Assembly (NCBI RefSeq): GCF_026262505.1
Contig: NC_067207.1
Location: 28,984,082 to 29,048,081, forward strand
Source of the DNA: Trichomonas vaginalis G3
Taxonomy: Eukaryota; Parabasalia; Trichomonadida; Trichomonadidae
Length of the DNA stretch: 64,000 nucleotides
Direction: 5' to 3'
Shown here piece after piece: positions 10,679-19,799 of the stretch (positions within the stretch are counted from its first letter, which is position 1; each line of letters begins with the position of its first letter). A program made the position numbers and the translations under genes. The notes under the pieces are model-generated. The model was not told the origin of the DNA. It saw only the letters and a program-made list of their open reading frames with translations, and ran no database searches.

Positions 10679-10840
10679 ATGAGTGGAGGAAGGGTTTCGA
10701 AGACATTAGATGCAAATAAAGGGAAGATTGGAGGCTGGGTTGCAAAGAAGTTAAGATTAAATAAAATAGGGCTCATAAATAAAGCATCCAATTTGGTTGC
10801 GACTGAGTCAGAAAATGCTTTAGGAAAGGACGATGAGTGA
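10679..10840 (+). CDS. Small basic protein, 53 aa
   Basis: MSGGRVSKTLDANKGKIGG, then WVAKKLRLNKIGLINKASN and an acidic tail. Basic and amphipathic; its last codons overlap the ATG of the next gene (ATGAGTGA), a coupled arrangement. No domain known; a virion core or membrane-active role is a guess. Confidence 0.4.
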   Translation: MSGGRVSKTLDANKGKIGGWVAKKLRLNKIGLINKASNLVATESENALGKDDE

Positions 10841-11006
10841 GTTTGCAAAACACGCAAAAGACTTTAATGACCAGATGAAAGGTGAAACAATGCATTTAAA
10901 TAGAGTCGATGGAACTCTTCCTCCACCAGTAGTTCTTCCGTATGGTCCCTATGGAATGTATGGAAATCCTTACGAAGACCATTTGACCATTGACTGGTGG
11001 AAGTAA
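10833..11006 (+). CDS. Small Pro/Tyr/Gly-rich protein, 57 aa
   Basis: Begins inside the stop of the preceding gene and reads MSEFAKHAKDFNDQMKGET then a Pro-Pro-Pro/Tyr-Gly-rich stretch, ending TIDWWK. Immediately downstream (about 11007-11105) lies an open stretch coding a very basic peptide (YGRRRKTVK, then KKATKKKPRKRVIKQ) with no ATG of its own. It looks like a nucleic-acid-condensing tail, comparable with adenovirus core peptides. Confidence 0.35.
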   Translation: MSEFAKHAKDFNDQMKGETMHLNRVDGTLPPPVVLPYGPYGMYGNPYEDHLTIDWWK

Positions 11007-11106
11007 CTGGTATCATTACGGACGAAGAAGAAAGACAGTCAAGTTGGAGACAGACGTGAAGAAAGCAACTAAAAAGAAACCAAGGAAGAGAGTTATAAAG
11101 CAATGA

Positions 11107-11259
11107 ATTCATGAGGTGAAAAAAGAGGTGAAAAAAAGGTGAGATTTCACCACTTCACCTAATTTATTTTGTGCTATGTTTTCATACGTGTGATGGTGGT
11201 GATATCATTAATTTTAAGTTTATTTTATTATTTTACTGAAAATTTTTATTTGGATGTAA
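11107..11259. repeat. GAGGTGAAAAA hairpin repeat, one of three
   Basis: A short run of GAGGTGAAAAA units facing a reverse unit (TTTCACCACTTCACC) at about 11110-11160 makes a hairpin, followed by AT-rich DNA. The same design is at 1230-1290 and 2325-2390 of P1a, each between gene 3' ends. Its position suggests a terminator or 3'-end signal of the element. Confidence 0.4.
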
Positions 11260-11600
11260 ATGACGAAAACTATTGAGATAACAAACTACAACGGTCATGA
11301 GTTCAAGAATTTGTTCTTCGTTCCTCGTGAAAATACATTCTATCAGATACGAGGAGAAAGGGTAAAGTTAGTTTGAGCGTTTATGAAGGAATGAAGAATG
11401 GAAAGTTTATACAAGCATACGATACAAACGGTAAACGTGTTTCATTAGCTTTGTCAAAACTTACTAACATTCATTTTGACAGTGATTTTGACCTATATGA
11501 AGAGACAGTGAGTCAGAAGATTATGAGCTGTTATGTGAAGCACAGCAATGGGAGGAGTTGCAATACTTTTGTAAGTGAGAACGTTTATTTTTTACATTAG
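11260..11600 (+). pseudogene. Small P1a protein, broken
   Basis: Starts at the ATG at 11260 after a canonical element leader (TTTTTATTTGGATGTAA) with MTKTIEITNYNGHEFKNLFF and continues through a related coding stretch to about 11600. No known domain. It is the last P1a-like coding stretch before the junction with P1b. Confidence 0.35.
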
Positions 11601-11790
11601 TGAAGTCGTTTGTGAAAACGTTTATTTTTTCATTAGTGAGGTGAAGTGGTTGGCGGCTTTATAAATATTTAAGGTTAAGTTGGTGTTTGTGTTTGTGTTG
11701 TAAAATATACATTAACGGTTTCGTAAAGTGTCAAAACCGCTAAGTTGTGTACGGAGGCGCGCAGTGCCACAGTACACGACTTAGGTATAC

Positions 11791-12882
11791 TAACTTTCTG
11801 GTTCAGATGGAACTGCTGCCACTAAAGTAAAACTGAAACTTAGAGTTCCTTTGTCATCTTTCCTCATCTTCAGGTTTTTAAGATACTTGCCAAACTGGGC
11901 AGGAAAAATTTCTATCGAACTTACTCCAAGCAAAAATAACTTAGTCATTGCACCAACACAAGACCCATTCACTCTTACAGACGTAAAGGGAGCAAATCAA
12001 ACGTCATTCGCCGAATTTTGCAAAGACAAAGTTGACTTAGACTTTGGTTTCTCAAACCTCAACACTGAAGTAAACTATTATTTCAATGCTGCTGGAACTG
12101 CTTGGGACCCAGTTAAGTTTACATGCGAAAAGTTTGAATGCAAGAGAATAGAAAGCAGACTTGCAGTCTATATGTTGGACCCAGATATTTCAAATGCTTT
12201 AGCTGCCAAATATATTGCAGTTCCACTTATGTTCCCTATACACCAAATATCTGTCAAAGACTTTGCAGGTGAAGTTGGAAACCAAAGTGCTGACCCAGGT
12301 GCAAGAACAGATATTGCCTTAACAACTGCAATGAAACATGCAGATACTATGTTTGTTCTTTTCAGACGAACTATAAATGACTATTCTTGTTTCTACAACC
12401 CTGGTATTAAATATCATATAAACATAGATGGCAAATATTATCCAAGAGAAGAATATTCTACAGTTGAAGATATGAGGTCATACAACTTGACATTAGATGC
12501 TATGAACTTTAACAACAACTTCACAACAACCATTAACCCTGAAATGCAAAGTTCTATTATGCCATATGTGAAAGTATGGACCCATGCAGGAGGTCAAAAA
12601 ACTCAATATACAAATAGAGACCGTTCAAACTTTTGGCTTGGCATTCCATTTGCTGACTCAGAAGACTTTATGGGTGGTATTTCAACTGTTGGTACAGTTC
12701 AAATACAATATACTGGTGACAGAGACGGTCCAGATGAATTGAAAGCAAAGAAGTTTACAAAACCAATAGCACTTTTCACGGAAGATGCTCTTTTGAAGAT
12801 TCGTTCGATGAAACCTGCTGGGGCTCCTCAGATTGGTATAACGACAGCTTCCATCGAGCAGATTTTGGCAGCAGGTCAGTAA
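11791..12882 (+). pseudogene. Major capsid protein (double jelly-roll), lacking its N-terminal part
   Basis: About 360 residues of beta-rich protein with YLPNWAGKISIELTPSKNNL, YIAVPLMFPIHQISVKDF, TMFVLFRRTINDYSCFYNPG and VKVWTHAGGQKTQ. The spacing of beta-strand blocks, the size and the position fit the double-jelly-roll major capsid of Polintons. P2 has the counterpart at 56306-57943, which is about 180 residues longer. The P1b copy therefore begins inside the gene, at the junction with P1a. Expected to form the pseudo-hexameric capsomers. Confidence 0.6.
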
Positions 12883-13195
12883 GTTGTTCTTGAACTGACT
12901 TCTCTCCGTCAAATATTGACAGTACGCCAGTTTTGATATAATATTGTATTATAAACTTTCCTTTAGAAATATCGGTCAGTTTTGTTGTTATATTTTTGTC
13001 TGCTTCAAGAACTTTCACCATTTCAGTTATACCAACTTTCTTTGCTTTATGAAAATATTTTGGTTCAGCAAATATTGCTATTCTATAACATTTTCCATTG
13101 TTTGTGTAAAGAACTATTCTATCAATGTATTTGTATTGTTTGTGTGTGTAAACTTTGTTTTGCTTCAATTCGAAGAGATACTCAAATACGTCCAT
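12776..13195 (-). CDS. Uncharacterised P1b protein, up to 139 aa
   Basis: MDVFEYLFELKQNKVYTHKQ followed by alternating beta-strand-like segments (RIVLYTNNGKCYRIAIFAE, GKFIIQYYIKTGVLSIFDGE). The last 35 residues overlap the end of the major capsid gene on the other strand and look low-quality, so the true 3' end may lie near 12883. Divergent from the CCG gene at 13215 with a shared promoter stretch (TTTTTATTCTAAGTAAAAATG on the other side). No domain recognised. Confidence 0.45.
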   Translation of the reverse strand: MDVFEYLFELKQNKVYTHKQYKYIDRIVLYTNNGKCYRIAIFAEPKYFHKAKKVGITEMVKVLEADKNITTKLTDISKGKFIIQYYIKTGVLSIFDGEKSVQEQLTDLLPKSARWKLSLYQSEEPQQVSSNESSKEHLP

Positions 13196-13214
13196 CTTTT
13201 TATTCTAAGTAAAA

Positions 13215-13796
13215 ATGTCATTTCCGAAAAATAGAAGCGTAAGTGTTTCAAAAGGTTTAATGGCGGTGGCAGATGTGAAGTTAAATTCACCAACTCAAAC
13301 AAACAGTCAAAGTGTTGTTGTCAATGTCAAAGACAGAGATGTTGAAGTGGGGAAACCATACGAAGACGAAAATGGTATAACAATAGTTCCTGTAAAAGAA
13401 CAACCAACATATCCTGAAGTTAGCAGAGACTTAAGTTCTGTTGCAGATATTCGAAACGACTACCAACAACTTAAAGACAAACTTAAAACTCAGGAGAAGA
13501 TTTGTCAAGCTTTAGGTCTAATGTTAAACTTGGTCGAACACAACCCTGTAAAAGTGAACTCATATGTCATTGCACCTCATGAAGTTTTGAAAGAACTATT
13601 GAAACTTTTGACAGAGGCAGACGATATAAACATCAAAGAAATAGAACCCGACATTGCTTGCTGTGGTGTTTCATATAATGTCATTGACAAGATATACGTT
13701 ATGAAAGGAGGTGAAACGTTGAACTTAAAATATAGTTTCCCAGACGTTATAAAAATATTTGACGACCACAACATTTCATTAAAGTTTATTTGCTAA
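13215..13796 (+). CDS. CCG-motif Polinton protein, 193 aa
   Basis: Intact counterpart of 7573-8166 and 53813-54469. Disordered N-terminal 60 residues, then a helical hairpin (YQQLKDKLKTQEKICQALGL), a second helical block (EVLKELLKLLTEADDI), the signature EPDIACCGVSYNVIDKIYVM, and a beta tail (LKYSFPDVIKIFDDHNISL). It is followed by 6 nt and then the 76-residue gene, so the two are likely co-expressed. Function unknown; always in the virion module. Confidence 0.6.
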   Translation: MSFPKNRSVSVSKGLMAVADVKLNSPTQTNSQSVVVNVKDRDVEVGKPYEDENGITIVPVKEQPTYPEVSRDLSSVADIRNDYQQLKDKLKTQEKICQALGLMLNLVEHNPVKVNSYVIAPHEVLKELLKLLTEADDINIKEIEPDIACCGVSYNVIDKIYVMKGGETLNLKYSFPDVIKIFDDHNISLKFIC

Positions 13797-13802
13797 GTAA
13801 AA

Positions 13803-14033
13803 ATGGCAAAACTTCTTGAAAGATGTTTGAAGAAAAATAATATAGACTTTATTTCATGTAAAGGACTTTACACACTTTTGAACGATATGAAAGACCCTGT
13901 TTTGTTTGTTCGTGTAGACAAAGGAAAGTTCTATGTCTTTACAAAATATTTGAACTTCTTAGACAGAGAACTTCAAGAAACGCCATGTGAAAGTTTAGAT
14001 GAAGTTCTTCTCCACTTTCAGAAAAACTTTTAA
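13803..14033 (+). CDS. Small conserved Polinton protein, 76 aa
   Basis: MAKLLERCLKKNNIDFISCK to ESLDEVLLHFQKNF; counterpart of the 89-residue protein at 7287. Middle beta hairpin (PVLFVRVDKGKFYVFTKYL) and acidic C-terminal helix. The leader GCTAAGTAAAAATG is nearly the same as that of the gene before it. No domain name known. Confidence 0.55.
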   Translation: MAKLLERCLKKNNIDFISCKGLYTLLNDMKDPVLFVRVDKGKFYVFTKYLNFLDRELQETPCESLDEVLLHFQKNF

Positions 14034-14489
14034 ATATATGTAAATGGCAGAAGACATAGTGGTTTATACTATTACGACTAAAAACCCTGAGTCATATAAT
14101 TCTATAACAACAAACTTACAAAGTCCTCAAGGACGATATTGTAAACTAACCTTAAACACAATGACGACTAAAGCCTGTTTTGCTCTTTTGACACCAGAAG
14201 ACTTTGTTGTTGTGAATGGTAAAAAATACTCCTTTGAAGATACTTACTCAGATATACCACCAACAGGTTTTGTTGACTTATTTAATACTTTAAGTACGGG
14301 TGTAACATGTGCTGCAACTAGAGCAGGTTTCATTATGTTTGGATGTCCGACTGAGTTTACTCTAAACGATATGAGCTATAATACAAAACTTATATCTGGT
14401 TTTTACTACCAACAGTTTCCTATAACAGGAAAAGGTGTCATACAAGGAATGTCTGTTCCATTGACTTTAAGTACACCTATTTTATATAT

Positions 14490-14579
14490 TGTTTCAAACT
14501 TAGGTTCAAAGTGCTATTCGAATGTCGACAGAAACTACTATGACCAAAAGATACTTATGCGTATAAACAACACTTTCTC
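14490..14579 (+). repeat. 90-bp direct repeat flanking element H1 (left copy)
   Basis: Identical by eye to 16550-16639. It is sequence of the putative minor capsid gene, duplicated on either side of H1. The first differences appear exactly at the outer edges, where flanks and element begin. Confidence 0.85.
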
Positions 14580-14692
14580 GAGTATATAAGAATTTCCGAA
14601 AAAGTGACACCCAAAAAGTGACACTTTCAATAGGGAGTAACACTTAAAAAGTGACAATTTAAAATTCACAATAAATAAAAATAATAAATTTT

Positions 14693-15297
14693 TTAGTCTA
14701 TTAAATTATTCTTTTCTTTGAAATCCTCTAAAAATTCTTCGAAATGTTCTAAAATATAATCTGGAGAATTATAACAAAATTCATTAATTTCTAACATATA
14801 CGTATCTAACAATTCATTTGGAATTTCAAACGATCTTAAATATGTAATTGAATTTTGTATCTTCTCATTTATTTGAGAAAGTTTTTCTTCAGCATTTTCC
14901 AATAAAAATCTTAATGGATTCAAATTGGCTTCTTGATTCTGAACAAAATTTAATACTTGGTATAAACGTGATTGAACTTCTCTTTTCAATTTTGTTTTAT
15001 AATCTGTCAATCGAGGCTCGCGAATTCTAATTGAAGGAATAAAACCTGTTTGAAGTAAATCGTTTTAATACGATAAAAGTAATTGGGTGCAACTTCTTCT
15101 AAAAGATTTTTGACAAAAACATCAATTCTTTGATTTTTAACGCAGCCAAAATCGTGATATTTTATCTTTTTAAATAAAGATTCAGAAACGTTATTCACAA
15201 CGGTTAATTCATTTGGTCTGGCAGCGGCTATCCACATCATAGCCAACAATTCCTTATACAAATTCAAAAAATTGGGTGCAATCAGAACTGATTGCAC
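14693..15297 (-). pseudogene. Decayed coding fragment inside element H1
   Basis: Two adjoining minus-strand stretches read like parts of one helical protein: an upstream part (LNLYKELLAMMWIAAARP, then LFKKIKYHDFGCVKNQRIDV) and a downstream part (REVQSRLYQVLNFVQNQE, then LDTYMLEINEFCYNSPDYIL). They lie in different frames meeting near 15010-15060, so the gene is frameshifted. No domain recognised. The upstream end runs into the first hairpin of the array, so this is likely a captured host gene fragment rather than a transposase. Confidence 0.4.
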
Positions 15298-16243
15298 CCA
15301 AGTTTTTGAACTTTCTTGAGGGAATTAAAGGGTGAGAGATTTATAGTCTATCTATATATCTCCCACCCTCTAATTCCCTCCTGACAGCGGGAAACTTTGT
15401 CTGAATGTTAAACTATTCAGACAAAGTTTCCCACTGTTTGCGAAGGAATTGTTGGCTATGATGTACTGATCATGAATCAGTACATCATAGCCAACAATTC
15501 CTTATATAAGTTCAAAAACTTGGGTGCAATCAGTTCTGATTGCACCCAAGTTTTTGAACTTTCTTGAGGGAATGGAAGAGTAAGAGGTATACATTATGAA
15601 TATATACCTCTTACCCTTCCATTCCCTCTCTGACAGCGGGAAACTTTGTCTGAATGTTAAACTATTCAGACAAAGTTTCCCGCTGTCAGCGAAAGAATTG
15701 TTCCATCTGGTGGCATAGAGTGTGAATCTATGCACCAAATGGAGCAAGTCCCTCGCGAAATTGCCCAAACTTGCGTCGCATTTCAAAGATTGCGACCCAA
15801 ATTTTGGCGATTTCTAGTAGAGATGGATTATTTTGAGTCACTGACCTATATGCAGTGGCTCAAAGGGCTCCATCTCTACTTTGAAGCAAGGAAACTTTCC
15901 TCGAAATTTTGATAATTTGAAGAAAGTTTTCAAGCAATTAACAAAGGATTACTCGCTATGAGGTAAAAATTCTAGATTTTCACCTCATAGCGAGAGCTTC
16001 CCTTTCATTGCTTGAAAACTTTCCCCAGCTTCAAAATTGGGGAAAGGGCTGTAAAGTCGACTCCGATACCAGCAGGTACCAGAGTATTTAAAAGAGAAGC
16101 CCTCGTACGAGTTTCTATGAAGACCTTCTCATTCAAGAAGATCTTAATAGAAAATCGTACGAGGGCATTGGAAACTCGCGTCTGGTACATGTTGGTACCA
16201 GAGTGTTTGAGATTTGAAGACTCTGGTACTAACATGTACCAGA
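15261..16243. repeat. Array of about fifteen back-to-back hairpins
   Basis: Consecutive near-perfect stem-loops, stems about 20-28 bp, loops 2-20 nt, nearly no spacers: 15261-15313, 15318-15380, 15383-15438, 15443-15503, 15508-15561, 15566-15628, 15630-15689, 15698-15747, 15757-15814, 15816-15880, 15891-15930, 15931-16014, 16019-16047, 16099-16166, 16181-16243. Some stems recur in order (first and fifth; third and seventh), which points to growth by block duplication. Mismatches within stems are few, and several hairpins differ wholly in sequence from their neighbours while keeping the same size, so the folded form rather than the sequence is what is kept. Confidence 0.85.
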
Positions 16244-16549
16244 ATTTATGATGAATTTAAGATGGACCATTATAAAATGGTAGCGGTTTGTTTCAAAAAA
16301 ATTTAGATGAGATTTGCATAGATATAGATTATATGATTTATACATATGAAAATAATATATAAAATATAATTTTTGAGATAATTATGTAAATAATATTTTA
16401 AATATTTGAATTTGAGGTATAATTTTATAGTAAAATATATTATAAAGAGTATTTATATAAATATTGTAAAATAATATAAGTAATAAAAATTGAGACCCCC
16501 TCCCTGTTTTTGATGTTTTGTCACTTTTTCGGTAATTCTTATTGTTTCT

Positions 16550-16639
16550 TGTTTCAAACTTAGGTTCAAAGTGCTATTCGAATGTCGACAGAAACTACTA
16601 TGACCAAAAGATACTTATGCGTATAAACAACACTTTCTC
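16550..16639 (+). repeat. 90-bp direct repeat flanking element H1 (right copy)
   Basis: Right copy of the duplication described at 14490-14579; the rest of the minor capsid gene continues from here. Confidence 0.85.
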
Positions 16640-16938
16640 TGCTGGTTTGCCTATTGTTCATTCGAATGCAGAGTTTTCAGCTTTAGTAAACTCAAACACT
16701 TTAGCAAACATAAACTTAACCTTAGTTGACGCAAACTTTGTTCCTGTAAAACTTTTATGTCCTATGTATTTGTCAATGACGGCAGAAAGTTTCGAATTGG
16801 AAGATGCAACTGGTGAAAGTATTGTACTACAAGAACAACTTCAACAACAAATAGCTCAAGAACAACAAATGCAACAAATGGAACAAATGCAACAACAAAG
16901 TCAAGAATAAAAAAATATTTTTTTTTATTTTTATAAAA

Positions 16939-18172
16939 ATGTACAGAATAGATGTTTCAGATTTTTATGACTTCCAAACATTCAGAAATATGTGTCCATT
17001 TCGAGACTATAACAAAGCAGTCGAGAATTTGAAACGTTTAGTCATTTATGTCGACTCTGCCCAGAATGTTATGTTATGAAAGAATGGGATGTTGTCTTTA
17101 ACAAACCAAGAGCGACAATAGTTTCAGAACAAGAATGTAAACAGAAACTTAAGAAAATAAAAGTCGTACAAGTTGGCATGAAGATGTTAGATGCTTGGGA
17201 TATCTTATTGTCAAAACTTGAAGATTTTTCAGTTCGTGGTATAAAGTCTATACACCATCTCCAAACTTCTATTCTATCTTCACTGGATATAAATACGAAC
17301 AAGTAGAATGGAAAGAAAATGTTATAGAAGCTTGGTTAGACCATGTCAAAGAAATTATATGCAATGGAAACGAAAGAGTCTATGAGTATATCTTATGTTG
17401 GTTTGCAAACATCTTACAACATCCAAGTGCTAAAAATGAAACTGCTCTCATTATAATTGGAAAACAAGGAACTGGTAAGAACACTTTCTTTACAGATATC
17501 TTATGCAAACTGTTAGAGGGCTATTCGAACCCTAATATGACAAACTTAGAAAACATCTGCGGTAAATTTAACTCTTCAATAGAGAATATGAAACTTATAG
17601 TATGTAACGAACTTCAAAGTATAGATACAACAAAGGTTTTAAACTCAGATGCTTTGAAGAGTCTTATAACAGACAAAGTTGGAGTTGTTGAAAGAAAATA
17701 TAAAGACCAAAGAGTTTGTGAAAATGTTGCAAATTTCATTATGGTTTCAAACAATGCTGTTCCGATGCAGTTAGAAAGTTCTGACAGAAGATATGTAGTT
17801 GTCAGAACGTCAGATTCTCATATGCAAGATACAGAATATTTTGACGACTTAGCAGAAACTTTGACATCTGACTTTTACAACCACTTGTTCTCATATTTCA
17901 TGACATTAGATATTTCTAAGTTCAATCCAAGACAAAGTCCACATACCGAAGAGAGACAAACATTGTTAGAAGCAAACAAGAGTGTATATGAACTGTTCAT
18001 AGATGAAACTGACTTTGAGTGTTTAGATGAAAGGTCATTGTACGATTCGTATAAACAGTATTGTCAAGAGTATGGTTATATGCCAGCGTCTAAACGAACA
18101 TTCTTGGCAAATGTCAAAAGTCTTTTAGACGTACAGAATGGTGTATATACAAAGAAAAATTTTTCTGAGTAA
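16939..18172 (+). pseudogene. SF3 (D5-like) primase-helicase, broken
   Basis: The ATPase core shows Walker A GKQGTGKNTFF, Walker B-like KLIVCNELQSID and motif C NFIMVSNNAVP, in the order and spacing of D5-like superfamily 3 helicases. A C-terminal region (YDSYKQYCQEYGYMPASKRT) matches the winged-helix tail that follows such helicases in poxviruses and phages. The N-terminal primase half seen in P2 (47063 on) is not evident here. It would unwind element DNA for PolB. Leader TTTTTTATTTTTATAAAAATG. Broken, about two breaks. Confidence 0.8.
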
Positions 18173-18209
18173 ATTTTAAAAAAAATATTTTTTTTATCCG
18201 ATAGAAAAG

Positions 18210-18630
18210 ATGACAAAATTCATCTCAGTCAACAAGTACATGTCAGGACTTAAAGAAGAACTAGACCCATTCACATATTTGAATGTTTACTTCTACCATT
18301 TTGAAAAGTCTTCATTCAGCAAAGTTTGGAACATCGAACCAGTTAAGTTTGCTATTGTGACTAAAAATGGTGCGAAATTTGAAGACTTAGACATAGAAGG
18401 TTTGTTAAACAGTCAAAGAAAGTTTTGACAGAAGGTTTTCAAACCTTAAAGAAGGCAAAGCATACAAACTTGTTATACCTTATGAACCAAAGAAAGCAGA
18501 CGACTATGAATATTATGAGTCTAAAGTTGTAGAAGTTCAAGGTAAATTGGGTAAAAAGATTTTAGAGTCTAAGCCGGTGTTTGCTCCTAAAGAGGAAGAG
18601 AACATTGACATTGACCCAGAAATGTTCTAA
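18210..18630 (+). pseudogene. Uncharacterised P1b protein, broken
   Basis: Begins MTKFISVNKYMSGLKEELDP after a leader TTTTTTTTATCCGATAGAAAAG, 38 nt past the helicase stop. The second half reads LKEGKAYKLVIPYEPKKADD and ends in an acidic tail (EEENIDIDPEMF). The beta-strand pattern and acidic tail would suit a single-stranded DNA-binding protein, but that is only a suggestion from its place next to the helicase. Confidence 0.35.
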
Positions 18631-18646
18631 AAATAAAATTTTATTT

Positions 18647-19099
18647 TTACATGTCAAATTTCTTCTTCTCTGGAACTGGTTCAGGTTCTTTCTTCTCTTC
18701 TTCTACTTTCTTTTCTTTCTTTTCTCTCTTCTTCTTTTCTGGTGGAGTTATGTCAAACTTCTCAGAACCATATTTTTGTAAAAGTTCTTTGTCCTTTAAT
18801 AGCTCTTCTATTCTGTTTTCTATTTCATCTTCAAGAACAGCGCATGTGTCTTCTTTGCATTCTAAGAAGTTTTGTTGGACTTCATCTCTCCAAGAGGCGT
18901 CATCTCTGTCAACAAGTCTGTCATTGACAAATTTTAAGACTGCTCTGCTTAATGTTTTATGGTTCTTGTCATATTCCCAGAAACAGAACTTTAGAACAAA
19001 TTCACCTTTCTTGTTTACACTATGTAAGATTTTATGGTCGACAGATGTTTTGCTGTCGAAAAGTTTATCTCGAATATAGATAGCGAAATCGCTAGACAT
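18647..19099 (-). CDS. Lys/Glu-tailed P1b protein, 150 aa
   Basis: MSSDFAIYIRDKLFDSKTSV, a beta strand (FVLKFCFWEYD), a helical region with two Cys (NFLECKEDTCAVLEDEIENR), then a strongly charged tail of KKKREKKEKK and EEEKKEPEPVPEKK type. Intact. Divergent from the ATPase at 19135 with a shared T-rich promoter stretch. No domain recognised. Confidence 0.5.
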   Translation of the reverse strand: MSSDFAIYIRDKLFDSKTSVDHKILHSVNKKGEFVLKFCFWEYDKNHKTLSRAVLKFVNDRLVDRDDASWRDEVQQNFLECKEDTCAVLEDEIENRIEELLKDKELLQKYGSEKFDITPPEKKKREKKEKKVEEEKKEPEPVPEKKKFDM

Positions 19100-19799
19100 T
19101 TTCTAAAAGATAAAAATTTTAATTTTTCTAAAAATATGTTAGAAAAAAAGTTTGCTGACATTGACAAAAAATTTGAGAATGTTTTAAATAAGAACAAGAG
19201 GAAGTTGGAAAATGCTCAGATAAAACCCATACATGACAAGTTCTTATTTGCTCAGAATGGTATACAGGTCTAATTGCACCACCTGGGTCGGGTAAGACTT
19301 TCACTTATCTTAAAATGGCTGCACAACAACAAGAACTAGATGAGAAGAACCCATTCTATGAGTTAGTAGTCATTTGTAGTACTTCGGGTCAATTTGACCA
19401 AACCGTCAATTCGTTCAAAGATATTATAAAAAAGTCTAAGTTAGTATGTATAAAAGACTCTGAGTTGTTAGATTGGATAAAGAAGTACCAAAGAAGAGTT
19501 TTGAAGTACAATGCTATAAATGAGTATGTCAATTCGAAGTTTAAAGACCCAAATGAGGAAATGCAGAGAATATTAGAGAAGAAACACTTCAGAAACAAAC
19601 AGAAAGAGATAGAATACATTTCGAAGAAATTGCAATCTTACGATTGGAAGACTTACCCTCACAGATGTCTTCTTATCTTAGATGACTTTGCTTCTCATCC
19701 TTTGTTAAAGAATAGAGAACAAGACATGTGTCGAATTCTTAAGAAGCTCAGACACTTTAACATTTCAGTTGTCATTTGTGTACAGACAGCCAAGAGTTT

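Larger units (their letters stand above)
1..11790. mobile_element. Polinton/Maverick fragment P1a (broken, runs off left edge)
   Basis: Contiguous Polinton gene set: two KilA-N-type genes, a conserved unknown (U1), integrase, tail-collar fibre, putative minor capsid protein, CCG-motif protein, packaging ATPase, a YP-family virion protein and a run of very small proteins. The left end lies outside the window. The right end is not recognised and lies somewhere between about 11605 and 11790, where the gene set of P1b begins. The element is broken, with about ten breaks. Its KilA-N and U1 genes are nearly identical in DNA to those of P1b, so the two are recent relatives or have exchanged this module. 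No MCP, PolB or helicase is visible in this part. Confidence 0.75.
14588..16540. mobile_element. Non-autonomous DNA element H1 with hairpin array
   Basis: Ends are inverted repeats of about 21 bp (AAGAATT[T/A]CCGAAAAAGTGAC at 14588-14608; its complement at 16520-16540). No transposase is present. Inside are a decayed coding fragment (14693-15297), fifteen hairpins back to back (15261-16243) and an AT-rich tail (16250-16500) in which I see no gene. The element is flanked by 90-bp direct repeats of the host gene (14490-14579 and 16550-16639), far longer than a normal target duplication. The subterminal AAAAAGTGACA is shared with the other small elements of the window. Confidence 0.7.
14044..16910 (+). 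pseudogene. Putative minor capsid protein, interrupted by a DNA element
   Basis: Beta-rich protein whose gene is split by the 1.95-kb hairpin element at 14588-16540; 90 bp of the gene are present on both sides of the insertion. N-terminal MAEDIVVYTITTKNPESYNS; the final strands ANINLTLVDANFVPVKLLCP match those of 7195-7225 and 52690-52720. A Gln-rich tail (QQQIAQEQQMQQMEQM) follows. Role inferred as penton or minor capsid from the strand pattern and neighbours. Confidence 0.45.

Noticed and set aside
15502-16251. Several frames in the H1 hairpin array
   Set aside because: Same reason: mirrored frames from hairpin arms with no protein-like composition.
18651-19079. 142-residue Ser/Phe-rich plus-strand frame
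   Set aside because: Antisense shadow of the intact Lys/Glu-tailed gene at 18647-19099; a poly-Ser/Phe reading of Lys/Glu codons.
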